From: CAYVBJ01 sp964449075
Lineage (GTDB): Bacteria; Bacteroidota; Rhodothermia; Balneolales; Balneolaceae
Reading direction: 5' to 3'
Length of the DNA: 64,000 nucleotides
Assembly (NCBI GenBank): GCA_964449075.1
Contig: CAYVBJ010000006.1
Location: 76,709-140,708 of the forward strand
Each line of letters begins with the position of its first letter. Position 1 is the stretch's first letter. The notes beneath the pieces were generated by a model. The model did no database searches. It had not been told where the DNA came from and saw only the letters and a program-made list of their open reading frames with translations. Positions 55,142 to 63,875 of this stretch are shown here, one piece after another. A program made the position numbers and the translations under genes.

Positions 55142-57322
55142 ATGAAAAAGCTATTTTTGTTTATCATTCTGGCTGCAGGATTTTTAGAAATCCACGCCCA
55201 GCCAAAAAACATCTCCTTTTTCAATATTTTTGACGGCACTTTTTCTACATCGTCTATTGCAAATATTGAGTGGATGTCTGACGGTGAGTTTTACTCGACG
55301 CTGGATCACACTGAAAACGGATCGGAAATCTCGAAAAACAATATACTGAATCAGGAACGTGAGGTATTGGTTACCGACCAAATGCTGACAAAAGCCTATC
55401 CTGAAAGCGGTCCCATCCAGAGATGCAGTTTTTCAAGGGATGAAAACAAATTACTTCTGCAAACTGATTTTGAAAGCATCTGGAGAAGAAGCTCAAAAGC
55501 GAATTACTATATCTATGACCTTGAAACCGGAGATATTAAAAAGCTGACAACAAGTGAGGATAAGCAACAGTACGCCGAATTATCACCACAAGGCGGCAGG
55601 GCTGCTTTTGTACAGCATAATAATATCTATTGGGTTGATCTTGAAAATGGAAATGAGATCGCAGTCACCCGAGATGGAAAAGAGAATCACGTTATTAACG
55701 GGGCTGCCGATTGGGTATATGAAGAGGAATTTGGTTTTGCCAAAGCCTGGCATTGGTCACCTGATGGGAATAAAATTGCCTTTTATCGATTTGATGAATC
55801 GGAAGTGAATGATTTTTACATGACGCAGTGGGGAAATCAGTATCCCGAACAGGTCACATTCAAGTATCCAAAAGCGGGTGAACAGAACTCCGATGTGCAA
55901 ATCGGAATCTATGACCTGGCAAGCGGAGAGACCGTTTGGGTTGATTTATCAGGTACCGCTTATGAATATATTCCAAGAATAAACTGGACACAGGAGCCCG
56001 GCAAGCTTGCGCTGAGAGTCATGAACCGGCATCAAAACAGGCAAACCCTGCTGATTGCAAATGCGGATAACGGAAAAGTAACTTCCATATTTACTGATAA
56101 AAGTGATACATGGATTGATGTGCACGATGATCTTCATTTTTTGCAAAATGAACGAGAATTTATCTATACAAGCGACCGGGATGGCTTCAATCATGTGTAC
56201 CTCTATGATTTGAATGGAAACGAAATTCGCCAGATCACAAACGGGGAATGGGAGGTAACGGAACTGGTTGGCGTTGATGAGGCACAAGAAATGATTTACT
56301 ATGTAAGTACCGAGGAATCTCCTATAGAACGGCATCTCTATAAAGTCGGTCTTGACGGTGGGGATAAAATCAAACTCAGTTCAAAAAACGGCTGGAACAG
56401 TATGAATATGAGTCCCGATTTCAGATTTTTTATACACATTCATTCGGATGCAAACACTCCCCCGACCTATACACTCAGAAATTCAGCCGGCGAAGAGGTC
56501 AGGATTTTAGAAGAAAATCAAAAAGCACGTCAAAAACTTGATAATTATTCACTCCCAAATGCAGAGTTCCTGGAACTGAACCTGGAAGAGGCGGGAACAC
56601 TGCATTCGATGATGATCAGGCCTCCCGGGTTTGATCCTGGTAAAAAATACCCGATGCTGGTGTATGTATATGGCGGACCCGGTAGCCAGACAGTAGTAAA
56701 TTCTTACCGAATGGGTCATACTCAATTATGGCACTATTTTCTTGCATCTCAAGGCTACATCGTAGTGAGCATCGATGGCAGAGGTACCGGCGGAAGAGGT
56801 AGTGACTTTAGAAAGACAGTATATAAACGATTGGGTGAACTTGAAACGTCTGACCAGATTGAAGCCGCTTCAAAACTTGCTGAGCTGGATTATGTGGATC
56901 AGGATCGAGTGGGGATATGGGGCTGGAGTTATGGCGGATTCATGTCAACCCTGGCGCTGGCCGAAGGTAGTGATGTATTTTCGGCAGCCGTTGCGGTGGC
57001 ACCGGTTACCGACTGGCGATACTATGATACAATCTATACAGAAAGATATATGCAAACGCCGGCTGAAAACAGTGAGGGGTACAGCAATTATGCCCCGGTA
57101 AATCTTGCAGGGAAAATCAAAGGAGACTATCTTATTATCCATGGCACGGGAGATGATAATGTGCACTTTCAGCATGCAACCGATATGGTGGATGCACTTG
57201 TGAAGCAAAATATTCAGTTTGAAACCATGTTTTATCCCAACCGGAACCACGGAATTTCGGGAGGCAGTACAAGACTGCATCTCTATCGGCTGATGACTGA
57301 TTTTATTCTTGAGAAACTTTAA
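55142..57322 (+). CDS. Dipeptidyl-peptidase IV-type S9 serine peptidase
   Basis: A 726-residue secreted peptidase that removes N-terminal dipeptides. A signal peptide (about 1-19, ending IHAQ) precedes a beta-propeller (about 40-480), which carries the substrate-anchoring pair in DWVYEEEFG, and an alpha/beta hydrolase domain (about 490-726). The nucleophile Ser is in GWSYGGFMS, the Asp in GTGDDNVHFQ and the His in NRNHGISGG. All the core features of DPP-IV are present. It is probably periplasmic, contributing to peptide use. Confidence 0.93.
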   Translation: MKKLFLFIILAAGFLEIHAQPKNISFFNIFDGTFSTSSIANIEWMSDGEFYSTLDHTENGSEISKNNILNQEREVLVTDQMLTKAYPESGPIQRCSFSRDENKLLLQTDFESIWRRSSKANYYIYDLETGDIKKLTTSEDKQQYAELSPQGGRAAFVQHNNIYWVDLENGNEIAVTRDGKENHVINGAADWVYEEEFGFAKAWHWSPDGNKIAFYRFDESEVNDFYMTQWGNQYPEQVTFKYPKAGEQNSDVQIGIYDLASGETVWVDLSGTAYEYIPRINWTQEPGKLALRVMNRHQNRQTLLIANADNGKVTSIFTDKSDTWIDVHDDLHFLQNEREFIYTSDRDGFNHVYLYDLNGNEIRQITNGEWEVTELVGVDEAQEMIYYVSTEESPIERHLYKVGLDGGDKIKLSSKNGWNSMNMSPDFRFFIHIHSDANTPPTYTLRNSAGEEVRILEENQKARQKLDNYSLPNAEFLELNLEEAGTLHSMMIRPPGFDPGKKYPMLVYVYGGPGSQTVVNSYRMGHTQLWHYFLASQGYIVVSIDGRGTGGRGSDFRKTVYKRLGELETSDQIEAASKLAELDYVDQDRVGIWGWSYGGFMSTLALAEGSDVFSAAVAVAPVTDWRYYDTIYTERYMQTPAENSEGYSNYAPVNLAGKIKGDYLIIHGTGDDNVHFQHATDMVDALVKQNIQFETMFYPNRNHGISGGSTRLHLYRLMTDFILEKL

Positions 57323-57346
57323 CTGAACCTATTCATCCACCCGATT

Positions 57347-58345
57347 ATGAGATTTGCAGATTATGCCAAAATTTATACCACAGCCGGAAACGGCGGAAAC
57401 GGAATGGTTCATTTCAGAAGGGAGAAGTATGTACCGAGAGGCGGACCCGACGGCGGTGATGGCGGTGATGGCGGTGATATAGTTCTTATTGGAAATTTAC
57501 AACTAAATACGCTCCTTGATCTCCGGTACAGAAAGTTTATTAATGCTGACAATGGAGGGCACGGGCAATCCAGTAAGAAGAAGGGAAAAGATGGCAAAGA
57601 TGAAATTCTTGAAGTCCCCTGTGGTACGGTTGCATTCGATGCTGATACAGAAGAACGAATCGGAGAAATTACCAAAGACGGTGAAAAACTGGTGGTTGCA
57701 AAGGGCGGAAAAGGCGGGCTGGGTAACTGGCATTTCAGGAGCTCCACAAACCAGACACCCCAGCATGCACAGGATGGCCGTCCCGGACAAGAGCGTGTCA
57801 TTGAACTGGAACTAAAACTGATCGCCGATGTAGGTCTGGTCGGGTTTCCGAATGCAGGGAAAAGCACGCTTTTGTCAGTGATGTCGGAAGCACGGCCTAA
57901 AATTGCATCGTACCCATTTACAACACTTGAACCCAATCTTGGGGTTGTTACCTACCCGGATTACCGCAGTTTTGTGATGGCTGATATACCCGGGATAATT
58001 GAAGATGCCCATGAGGGAAAAGGTCTCGGAATTCAGTTTTTACGTCATATTGAACGTAATAACCTTTTACTATTCCTTGTAGGGTGCGACACCGACATTG
58101 AAAAAGAGTACAGTGCGTTGCTACACGAACTGAAAGAGTACCGGCCGGATTTACTGGATAAGCCCAGGATACTCATCATTACAAAAATGGACTTAAAAGA
58201 GGATTACGAACTGGACCAGGATGTCAATATTGACTCATCAACTCCCATCGTGCTTATATCTTCAGCAACCGGTTATCAAATTGATCAATTGAAAGAGCTT
58301 ATTTGGGAAAAACTTGAAAAAATTGGAGAAGGCGAACCATCATAG
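57347..58345 (+). CDS. obgE: Obg GTPase, ribosome-assembly factor
   Basis: A 332-residue GTPase of 50S assembly and stress control. The glycine-rich Obg domain (about 1-158) shows the repeated Gly triplets (GGPDGGDGGDGGDI, GGKGGLGNWHF). The G domain has GFPNAGKST (P loop), the T of YPFTTLEP, DIPGIIE, the ITKMD guanine motif and SSATG. The C-terminal OCT domain of Firmicutes Obg is absent, which is normal. It overlaps the downstream dprA by 32 bases. Confidence 0.95.
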   Translation: MRFADYAKIYTTAGNGGNGMVHFRREKYVPRGGPDGGDGGDGGDIVLIGNLQLNTLLDLRYRKFINADNGGHGQSSKKKGKDGKDEILEVPCGTVAFDADTEERIGEITKDGEKLVVAKGGKGGLGNWHFRSSTNQTPQHAQDGRPGQERVIELELKLIADVGLVGFPNAGKSTLLSVMSEARPKIASYPFTTLEPNLGVVTYPDYRSFVMADIPGIIEDAHEGKGLGIQFLRHIERNNLLLFLVGCDTDIEKEYSALLHELKEYRPDLLDKPRILIITKMDLKEDYELDQDVNIDSSTPIVLISSATGYQIDQLKELIWEKLEKIGEGEPS

Positions 58346-59450
58346 AGCACTGCTGGGTCTGTTACAGGTACCGGGTATAGGATATCAAAAAATAAAGCTT
58401 CTGCTTCAGCAAACGGAAACAGGGAATGCTGAAGATATATTTTTAAAAATGAAAATACCCGACCTGACGAGAATCGATGGTATCGGGGCTGCCGCTGCCA
58501 GAGAAATTGTCAAATTCGATAAATGGGATACCGTTGACCGCATTCTGGAAAAAACTGAGAAACTGAATGCAACCCTGCTTTCGATCACGGACGAGCACTA
58601 TCCGCCGCTTTTGAAACATATTTATGACGCTCCGCCACTCTTCTGGGTAAAGGGTGATCCTTCGATTCTTCAAAACAGCGGACTCGCAGTGGTTGGAACC
58701 CGAAACGCCGGGAGGTATGGGTTGAACCAGGCGGCACTCTGGACCCGTGAGCTTGTCAGTGCAGGATTGAATGTAAACAGTGGCCTTGCCTATGGTGTTG
58801 ATGGTGTTGCACATAAAACAGCCATTTCATCCGGCGGACAAACTGTAGCAGTACTGGGTTCGGGAATTGACTGGATTTATCCAGAAAAACATGCGCCACT
58901 GGCTGCAGAGATGATCGAAGCGGGAAGCGTGGTGATGACGGAGTTTCCGCCCGGAACCAAACCGGATGCAGGAAACTTTCCCGAGAGAAACAGGATCGTG
59001 AGCGGCATGAGTCTCGGGGTGTTGGTTATCGAAAGCGGGCTGAAAGGCGGCAGCATGATAACTGCAAGGTTTGCCCTTGATCACAACAGGGAGGTATTTG
59101 TAGTGCCGCACCAGCTGAATCATGTTCGGGGTGAAGGAAATAATTACCTGATAAAAAGCGGCCAGGGAAAACTGATACAAACAGCGGCTGATATATTTGA
59201 AGAACTGCCGTTAACTCTTTCAGCAGGTAAAAAGATTCCGGAGAAAAAGAGATCTGAATGGAATGAACTCGATATTGATGAATCCGCGAAAGAAATTTGC
59301 AGGCTTCTGGAAGAGGGCGCCATGCATATTGACCTGATCGGTGAAAAGACAAAATCTGATATACATACACTTTTGCCCAAACTGCTTGAACTTGAGATGC
59401 TCGGAGTGGTAGAGCAGAAAGCCGGAAAATATTTTGAATTATCGGAATGA
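58314..59450 (+). CDS. dprA: DNA-processing protein DprA
   Basis: A 378-residue protein that loads RecA on single-stranded DNA in transformation. An N-terminal helix-hairpin-helix domain (LGLLQVPGIGYQKIK, and RIDGIGAAAAREI) is followed by the Rossmann core (VVGTRNAGRYG, GLAYGVDGVAHKTAI, LGSGIDWIYPEKH, EFPPGTKPDAGNFPERNRI in part) and a C-terminal winged helix (about 315-378). The start is a TTG at 58314 or 58323, because no ATG lies upstream of the HhH domain. It overlaps the end of obgE, so translation is probably coupled. Confidence 0.94.
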   Translation: MKKLEKANHHRALLGLLQVPGIGYQKIKLLLQQTETGNAEDIFLKMKIPDLTRIDGIGAAAAREIVKFDKWDTVDRILEKTEKLNATLLSITDEHYPPLLKHIYDAPPLFWVKGDPSILQNSGLAVVGTRNAGRYGLNQAALWTRELVSAGLNVNSGLAYGVDGVAHKTAISSGGQTVAVLGSGIDWIYPEKHAPLAAEMIEAGSVVMTEFPPGTKPDAGNFPERNRIVSGMSLGVLVIESGLKGGSMITARFALDHNREVFVVPHQLNHVRGEGNNYLIKSGQGKLIQTAADIFEELPLTLSAGKKIPEKKRSEWNELDIDESAKEICRLLEEGAMHIDLIGEKTKSDIHTLLPKLLELEMLGVVEQKAGKYFELSE

Positions 59451-59511
59451 GAAGCAATCTGAGAAGAGATAATAATCTGCGAAAGGCCAATCTTTTTTGT
59501 ATTGTTGAGCA

Positions 59512-60096
59512 ATGTTCAGAGTAAAAGACGTTATATTATCGGAAGACATTGCTAGGGCAAAATTTGCATGTGATGTAACACGCTGCAAAGGTGCATGCTG
59601 TGTGGTCGGAGATGCGGGAGCCCCCATTGAAAAAGATGAGATTCCGGCTATCCGGAAAGCCTTTCACCTTCTAAAAGATGAGCTGAGCAGTGAGGCGAGG
59701 AAAACCGTTGAAACAGACGGACTTTTTCAGGGGGATAGTGAAAAAGGATTTGAAATTTCCTGCATTGACAATAAAGAGTGCATATTTGTGACGTATGACG
59801 AAAATGAAACAGCAACATGTTCGATACAAAAAGCGTATTACAACGGCAGATTGAACTGGGAAAAACCTGTGAGTTGTCATCTTTATCCCATTCGGCTGAA
59901 AAATATTTCTGGGCTTGAATTTGCTAATTTCGAATACATGCCGGAGATGTGCGGAACCGCTTGTGACAGGGGTGAAGCGGAGGGAATGTACCTGGCTGAT
60001 TATTTAAAGGCGGCACTGATTCGCCGGTATGGTGAAGAGTGGTATAATGAATTCCGGGATCACTGTTTGGATGTAAGAAAAAAGAACGATCAATAA
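59512..60096 (+). CDS. DUF3109 cysteine-rich protein
   Basis: A 194-residue protein of the DUF3109 family, widespread in Bacteroidota. Nine cysteines include the cluster FACDVTRCKGACCVVGD (about 21-37), then SCIDNKEC, TCSIQKA, VSCHLYPIR and EMCGTACDRG. The pattern suggests an iron-sulphur or zinc site and resembles the CxxxCxxCC start of related cluster proteins. The function is not known. It lies 61 bases after dprA and 2 bases before rpoN, and is probably co-transcribed with them. Confidence 0.82.
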   Translation: MFRVKDVILSEDIARAKFACDVTRCKGACCVVGDAGAPIEKDEIPAIRKAFHLLKDELSSEARKTVETDGLFQGDSEKGFEISCIDNKECIFVTYDENETATCSIQKAYYNGRLNWEKPVSCHLYPIRLKNISGLEFANFEYMPEMCGTACDRGEAEGMYLADYLKAALIRRYGEEWYNEFRDHCLDVRKKNDQ

Positions 60097-60098
60097 AT

Positions 60099-61604
60099 AT
60101 GCTTAAAACCGGGCAGCATTTAAGTCAGAAACAATCGCTTCAGCAACGGCTGTCTCCTCAGCAGATACAGTATATTAAACTGCTGCAGCTGCCTACGATT
60201 GCGCTTGAACAGCGGGTTAAACAGGAGATGGAGGTAAATCCGGTGCTGGAAGAAGCAGACCAGTTTGAGGATGATTTTGATGCGGATCAAAACAGTGAAT
60301 GGGAAACTGCTGAGACGCCTCAAAAAGATGACGAGGTGGATCCGGTTGACCAGAATGAGGAGATCGACTGGGAAGAGTTTATGCACAATACCGAGTATGA
60401 GGGTAAAAACTACTCATACGGCAGTTCCGGTAATGAAGACTGGAGAGATCTGCCAAATCCCTATCATGAAACACTTCTTGAAGAGCTTGAACAGCAGGTA
60501 TTGTTGCTTGATCTTGACGATGATGAAAAGTTAATTGCAACCCAGATCCTGGGATCACTGGATGAGGATGGATATTTCCGGCGAGAACCTGAAGCGGTGG
60601 TCGATAATATCGCCTTTAATCACGGAGTGCTGACAAGTGTGAGCCAGGTAGAAGAGGTTCGCAAAAAGATTCAGAGACTTGAACCGGTTGGTGTGGCCTC
60701 TTCTGATCTGCGCGACTGCCTGATGGCGCAGCTGGAGACAATGGAAAATCATTCGGCTGCAAAGGAGCTGGCTCTGAAGATTGTGAGGGATGAATGGGGG
60801 GCTTTTGAAAAGAAACATTTTGACAAGCTCAAATCCAGGCTGAATGCAGATGCGGATAATCTGAAAGATGCATTTGAAGTCATCAAAGGCCTGGACCCGA
60901 AACCCGGCGCGGTGGCAAATCCGGATGATGATAACCGGCAGTATATTGAACCCGATTTTGAAGTCTATTATGAGCCTTCGGAAGAGAATGAGGAAGACGG
61001 TGAGTTTGTGATTACGCTGAACCAGCGCAATGTTCCGCCGCTTCGAATTTCTCCCAAGTACAAAGAGATGTGGGATCAGCTGAAGCATAAGAAGAACAGT
61101 ACCGATAAAGGGCAGGCTAAAAGTTTCATTAAAGATAAAATCGAATCCGCCCAATGGTTTATTGAATCGATCCTTCAGCGTCAGAATACCCTGATTTCAA
61201 CGATGAAAACAATTGTAGCCCTGCAGGAAGATTTTTTTAAATATGGCGAGGGGTTGAAACCGATGATTCTGAAAGATATTGCCGAGCGGGTAAGCCTGGA
61301 TATCTCTACAATATCCCGGGTGGTAAATGGCAAGTATGTTCAGACCAACTTTGGCGTATATGAACTGAAATATTTTTTCAGCGAGGGCCTGGAAACGGAA
61401 AGCGGTGAGGAGGTATCCAGCAGGGAGGTGAAAAATACGCTCGAAGAGATCATTGAAAACGAAGACAAATCAAAGCCCCTGAGCGACGATGCCCTGGCAA
61501 AAAAACTCAAAGAAAAAGGCTACAAAGTTGCCCGCCGGACCGTCAGCAAATACCGCGAAAAACTCAATATTCCTGTTGCACGACTGAGGAAGCAGATTGT
61601 TTGA
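60099..61604 (+). CDS. rpoN: RNA polymerase sigma-54 factor
   Basis: A 501-residue sigma-54 factor. The N-terminal activator-interacting region I is QRLSPQQIQYIKLLQLP and EQRVKQEMEVNPVLEE (about 16-55). An acidic region II follows (about 60-105). The core-binding region spans about 115-330, a helix-turn-helix reads RVSLDISTISRVVNGKYVQT, and the C-terminal RpoN box is ARRTVSKYRE (about 478). It recognises -24/-12 promoters and needs an enhancer-binding ATPase, none of which is encoded here. It follows the DUF3109 gene by 2 bases and ends the cluster. Confidence 0.96.
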   Translation: MLKTGQHLSQKQSLQQRLSPQQIQYIKLLQLPTIALEQRVKQEMEVNPVLEEADQFEDDFDADQNSEWETAETPQKDDEVDPVDQNEEIDWEEFMHNTEYEGKNYSYGSSGNEDWRDLPNPYHETLLEELEQQVLLLDLDDDEKLIATQILGSLDEDGYFRREPEAVVDNIAFNHGVLTSVSQVEEVRKKIQRLEPVGVASSDLRDCLMAQLETMENHSAAKELALKIVRDEWGAFEKKHFDKLKSRLNADADNLKDAFEVIKGLDPKPGAVANPDDDNRQYIEPDFEVYYEPSEENEEDGEFVITLNQRNVPPLRISPKYKEMWDQLKHKKNSTDKGQAKSFIKDKIESAQWFIESILQRQNTLISTMKTIVALQEDFFKYGEGLKPMILKDIAERVSLDISTISRVVNGKYVQTNFGVYELKYFFSEGLETESGEEVSSREVKNTLEEIIENEDKSKPLSDDALAKKLKEKGYKVARRTVSKYREKLNIPVARLRKQIV

Positions 61605-61616
61605 ATTTTCGGGTAA

Positions 61617-61686
61617 ACCGCGGAGAGCGCAATGAAGTGCCAAGAGGTATATATCCTTATACATTTCTTTCCGGCCCTGGCGGTTA
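61617..61686. repeat. Dispersed AACCGC-type repeat with inverted ends
   Basis: AACCGC (61617-61622) and GCGGTT (61681-61686) bound a 70-base element containing GGAGAGCGC and GTGCCAAGAGG. It lies 13 bases after the rpoN stop and is the same family as 28561-28624. Confidence 0.6.
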
Positions 61687-61731
61687 ACCCCCGGAAAAAT
61701 AAACCAACAGCTTTTCATTTTGTTTTACGGA

Positions 61732-62073
61732 ATGAGCCATCCAAATTATATTGCCCAGTTCGAAGATCGCATCAGTGACTTAGAATTAGTTAGCAGAAAT
61801 ATTGGCTGGGGCTACGGTGAGATAATTGGCAGCCTCGCAATCGAGTTGGAAATGTCGATAAAAAATTATTGATCAAGGGATAGCTGTAAGGCAAAGGGGA
61901 ACATCAAAAAAATTGGATTTTTCGTTGTGTGAGATCAGCCGGCTCTCAAAGTCTGATGAGTATCCAAGTTAGATTTTATCATTCATCGGAGAGTAAAGGG
62001 TATCAATGAGTCTAATAAGGAAGCCAACGATTTCTTAGGGCTTTTCAGTGTTGAAGAAAACATAATTTAAGAA
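61732..62073 (+). pseudogene. Possible degenerate gene remnant upstream of the Fic gene
   Basis: A 46-codon ORF (61732-61872; with WGYGEIIGSLAIELEM near its end) is followed, after stops and frame changes, by another short open segment (about 61965-62073; RRVKGINESNKEAND). Both have protein-like composition, but no full-length frame joins them. The first part faintly recalls the helical N-terminal domain of DUF1016 proteins, too weakly to name. It may be a decayed accessory gene or chance. Low confidence. Confidence 0.25.
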
Positions 62074-62164
62074 CAGGTATATAAACACTTTATTTAATTT
62101 TCGGGATTTAAAAATGCATAGCAATGAATTTTTTTGATTAAAACAGGTTTTTCGGAATTATTTA

Positions 62165-62315
62165 TAACTATTTTTCACAAGAAAAGTAAAAAATAACCAA
62201 TTTTCATGGGTGTAATCGTTTTCCATGAAATAATACTGGAAATAAAAGTAATTATTTTTCATAGAATAAAGTTATTATAACTATTTTTCACGAATTGTAA
62301 CGATTTTTCAATATT
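62165..62315 (+). promoter_or_regulatory. Six-copy TAAYNATTTTTCA operator-like array before the Fic gene
   Basis: Six related sites start at 62165, 62194, 62213, 62249, 62278 and 62298. The shared core is TAAY, two bases, then TTTTTCA or a close variant, and four sites continue to a GAA that makes a TTTC...GAAA half-dyad. The spacing repeats: sites 1-3 (29, 19) and sites 4-6 (29, 20), with an 84-85 base offset, so an 84-bp block has been duplicated. The sixth site touches the Fic start codon, and no Shine-Dalgarno sequence is left between. A weaker seventh site may lie at 62142. The array looks like an operator for cooperative binding. Confidence 0.75.
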
Positions 62316-63854
62316 ATGAGCTCAAATAATCATATTTCAGAAGTGGTCAGTGTTTTTCGGCGATTAACATTGCCGGAACAGAATATGCAGTTGGCCGGAT
62401 ACAGCGCACTAATCCATTATTACAATCTGCAGGTTCCGCTTCCGCGGGTTCTGTCAGCAATCAGCAATAAAAACAATAGATATACGGAAGGCAAGTGGTC
62501 AGCATTTACCCCAAGACACGAACCTGAAGATACGCTATTAGGGCATTTAACGTTTGCGTTAAAATATGAGGGAGTGGATCTAGCTATACTAAATGCCCTT
62601 TTTCAACAAACAGATGATTCTGAAATAGAGGCAGCTGTTCATAAGGAACCGACGGGAAGCTATACACGTAGAATCTGGTTTTTTTATGAGTGGTTGTCTA
62701 AAAAAACTCTAAACTTGAAAGATGCAAAAAAAGGCAACTACGTTAATGCTCTTGATTCTTCAATTCAATATCCAGGGCCAGAAGAAAGATCAAAACGTCA
62801 CCGTGTACGAAATAATCTTCCGGGGACCCTAGATTTTTGTCCACTTATACAAAAGACAGAAAAGTTAGACGGTTTCATAGAAAAAAAGTTCGATAAAAAA
62901 GTTTCAGAAAAGTTAGGGGAAATCAATTCGGACTTGCTATCGAGAGCTGCCGCTTTTTTATTGTTGAAAGATTCAAAGGCTTCGTACGCTATTGAGGGAG
63001 AAAGACCAGCTCATAACAGAGCGGAACGATGGGGGCGAGCAATAGGTCAGGCCGGTCAACGTAAATTGACCAAGGACGAGTTCATAAGATTGCAGCAGAT
63101 TGTTATACCAGATAGCCGATTTGTTGAAATGGGGTGGAGGCAAGAGGGCGGCTTTATTGGCGTTCATGAAAGAGTTAGTGGAAAGCCTATACCAGATCAT
63201 ATTTCGGCTAAATCAGAAGATATTGATAGGTTGATGAATGGCTTAATTAAATTAAGTCTGCGTCTCAATGAATCTGATTATGATGCAGTTCTTGCTTCCA
63301 CTTTAATTGCTTTTGGATTTGTATTCATACATCCGTTTGAAGATGGGAATGGCCGTATACACAGATATCTAATACATCATGTGCTTGCTGAAAAAGAATT
63401 TTCCCCAAAGGGCCTCATATTTCCGGTTTCAGCAGTGATTTTGGAGAGAATTGACGATTATAAAACTGTATTGGAGTCTTATTCACGTCAAAGATTAGAT
63501 TTGATTGAGTGGGAGCCAACAGATAATGGAAACGTTGAGGTCAAAAATGATACAATTGATCTCTACCGCTTCTTTGATGCAACCAAACAAGCTGAATTTT
63601 TATATGAGTGTGTTGAAACAACAATTGAAGAGACGCTCCCGGAAGAAGTCTCTTATTTGGAAAATCATACTAAAATGAGAGACTACATTGAGCAAAAGTT
63701 TGATATGCCGGATAAGGACATGGAAAATCTCATTAGATTTCTGCGCCAGAACGACGGTGTATTATCAAAACGTGCGCGAAATGGAGAATTCGAGGCCTTA
63801 ACAAATGATGAAATAAAAGCCTTAGAAGAAAAGTTCTCAGAAATATTTAACTAA
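62316..63854 (+). CDS. Fic-family AMP-transferase, class II (N-terminal inhibitory motif)
   Basis: A 512-residue Fic protein that would transfer AMP (or another nucleotide moiety) to a target protein. The Fic core motif is HPFEDGNGRIHRYL, with catalytic His339. An inhibitory motif S-Y-A-I-E-G (Ser223-Glu227-Gly228) lies in front of the core, as in class II Fic proteins, whose Glu blocks the ATP site. The N-terminal 200 residues are unrelated to the core and have no assigned fold. The last 60 residues (MRDYIEQKFDMPDKDMENLIRF in part, NDGVLSKRARNGEF) could be a winged helix for DNA binding. It directly follows the operator-like array, so self-control is plausible. No antitoxin gene is adjacent. 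Confidence 0.88.
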   Translation: MSSNNHISEVVSVFRRLTLPEQNMQLAGYSALIHYYNLQVPLPRVLSAISNKNNRYTEGKWSAFTPRHEPEDTLLGHLTFALKYEGVDLAILNALFQQTDDSEIEAAVHKEPTGSYTRRIWFFYEWLSKKTLNLKDAKKGNYVNALDSSIQYPGPEERSKRHRVRNNLPGTLDFCPLIQKTEKLDGFIEKKFDKKVSEKLGEINSDLLSRAAAFLLLKDSKASYAIEGERPAHNRAERWGRAIGQAGQRKLTKDEFIRLQQIVIPDSRFVEMGWRQEGGFIGVHERVSGKPIPDHISAKSEDIDRLMNGLIKLSLRLNESDYDAVLASTLIAFGFVFIHPFEDGNGRIHRYLIHHVLAEKEFSPKGLIFPVSAVILERIDDYKTVLESYSRQRLDLIEWEPTDNGNVEVKNDTIDLYRFFDATKQAEFLYECVETTIEETLPEEVSYLENHTKMRDYIEQKFDMPDKDMENLIRFLRQNDGVLSKRARNGEFEALTNDEIKALEEKFSEIFN

Positions 63855-63875
63855 CCTGTAAATGAGATGGATACT

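Noticed and set aside
57409..57936. 175-residue Ser/Pro-rich ORF on the minus strand
   Set aside because: It is the mirror of the glycine-rich Obg domain and has no independent support.
60555..61154. 199-residue ORF on the minus strand
   Set aside because: It is antisense to rpoN, whose coding is certain, and has no recognisable domain or start context.
62165..62315. CRISPR array before the Fic gene
   Set aside because: Repeats are too short and degenerate, spacers are uneven and only a few bases long, and no cas gene is present. Operator-like sites fit better.
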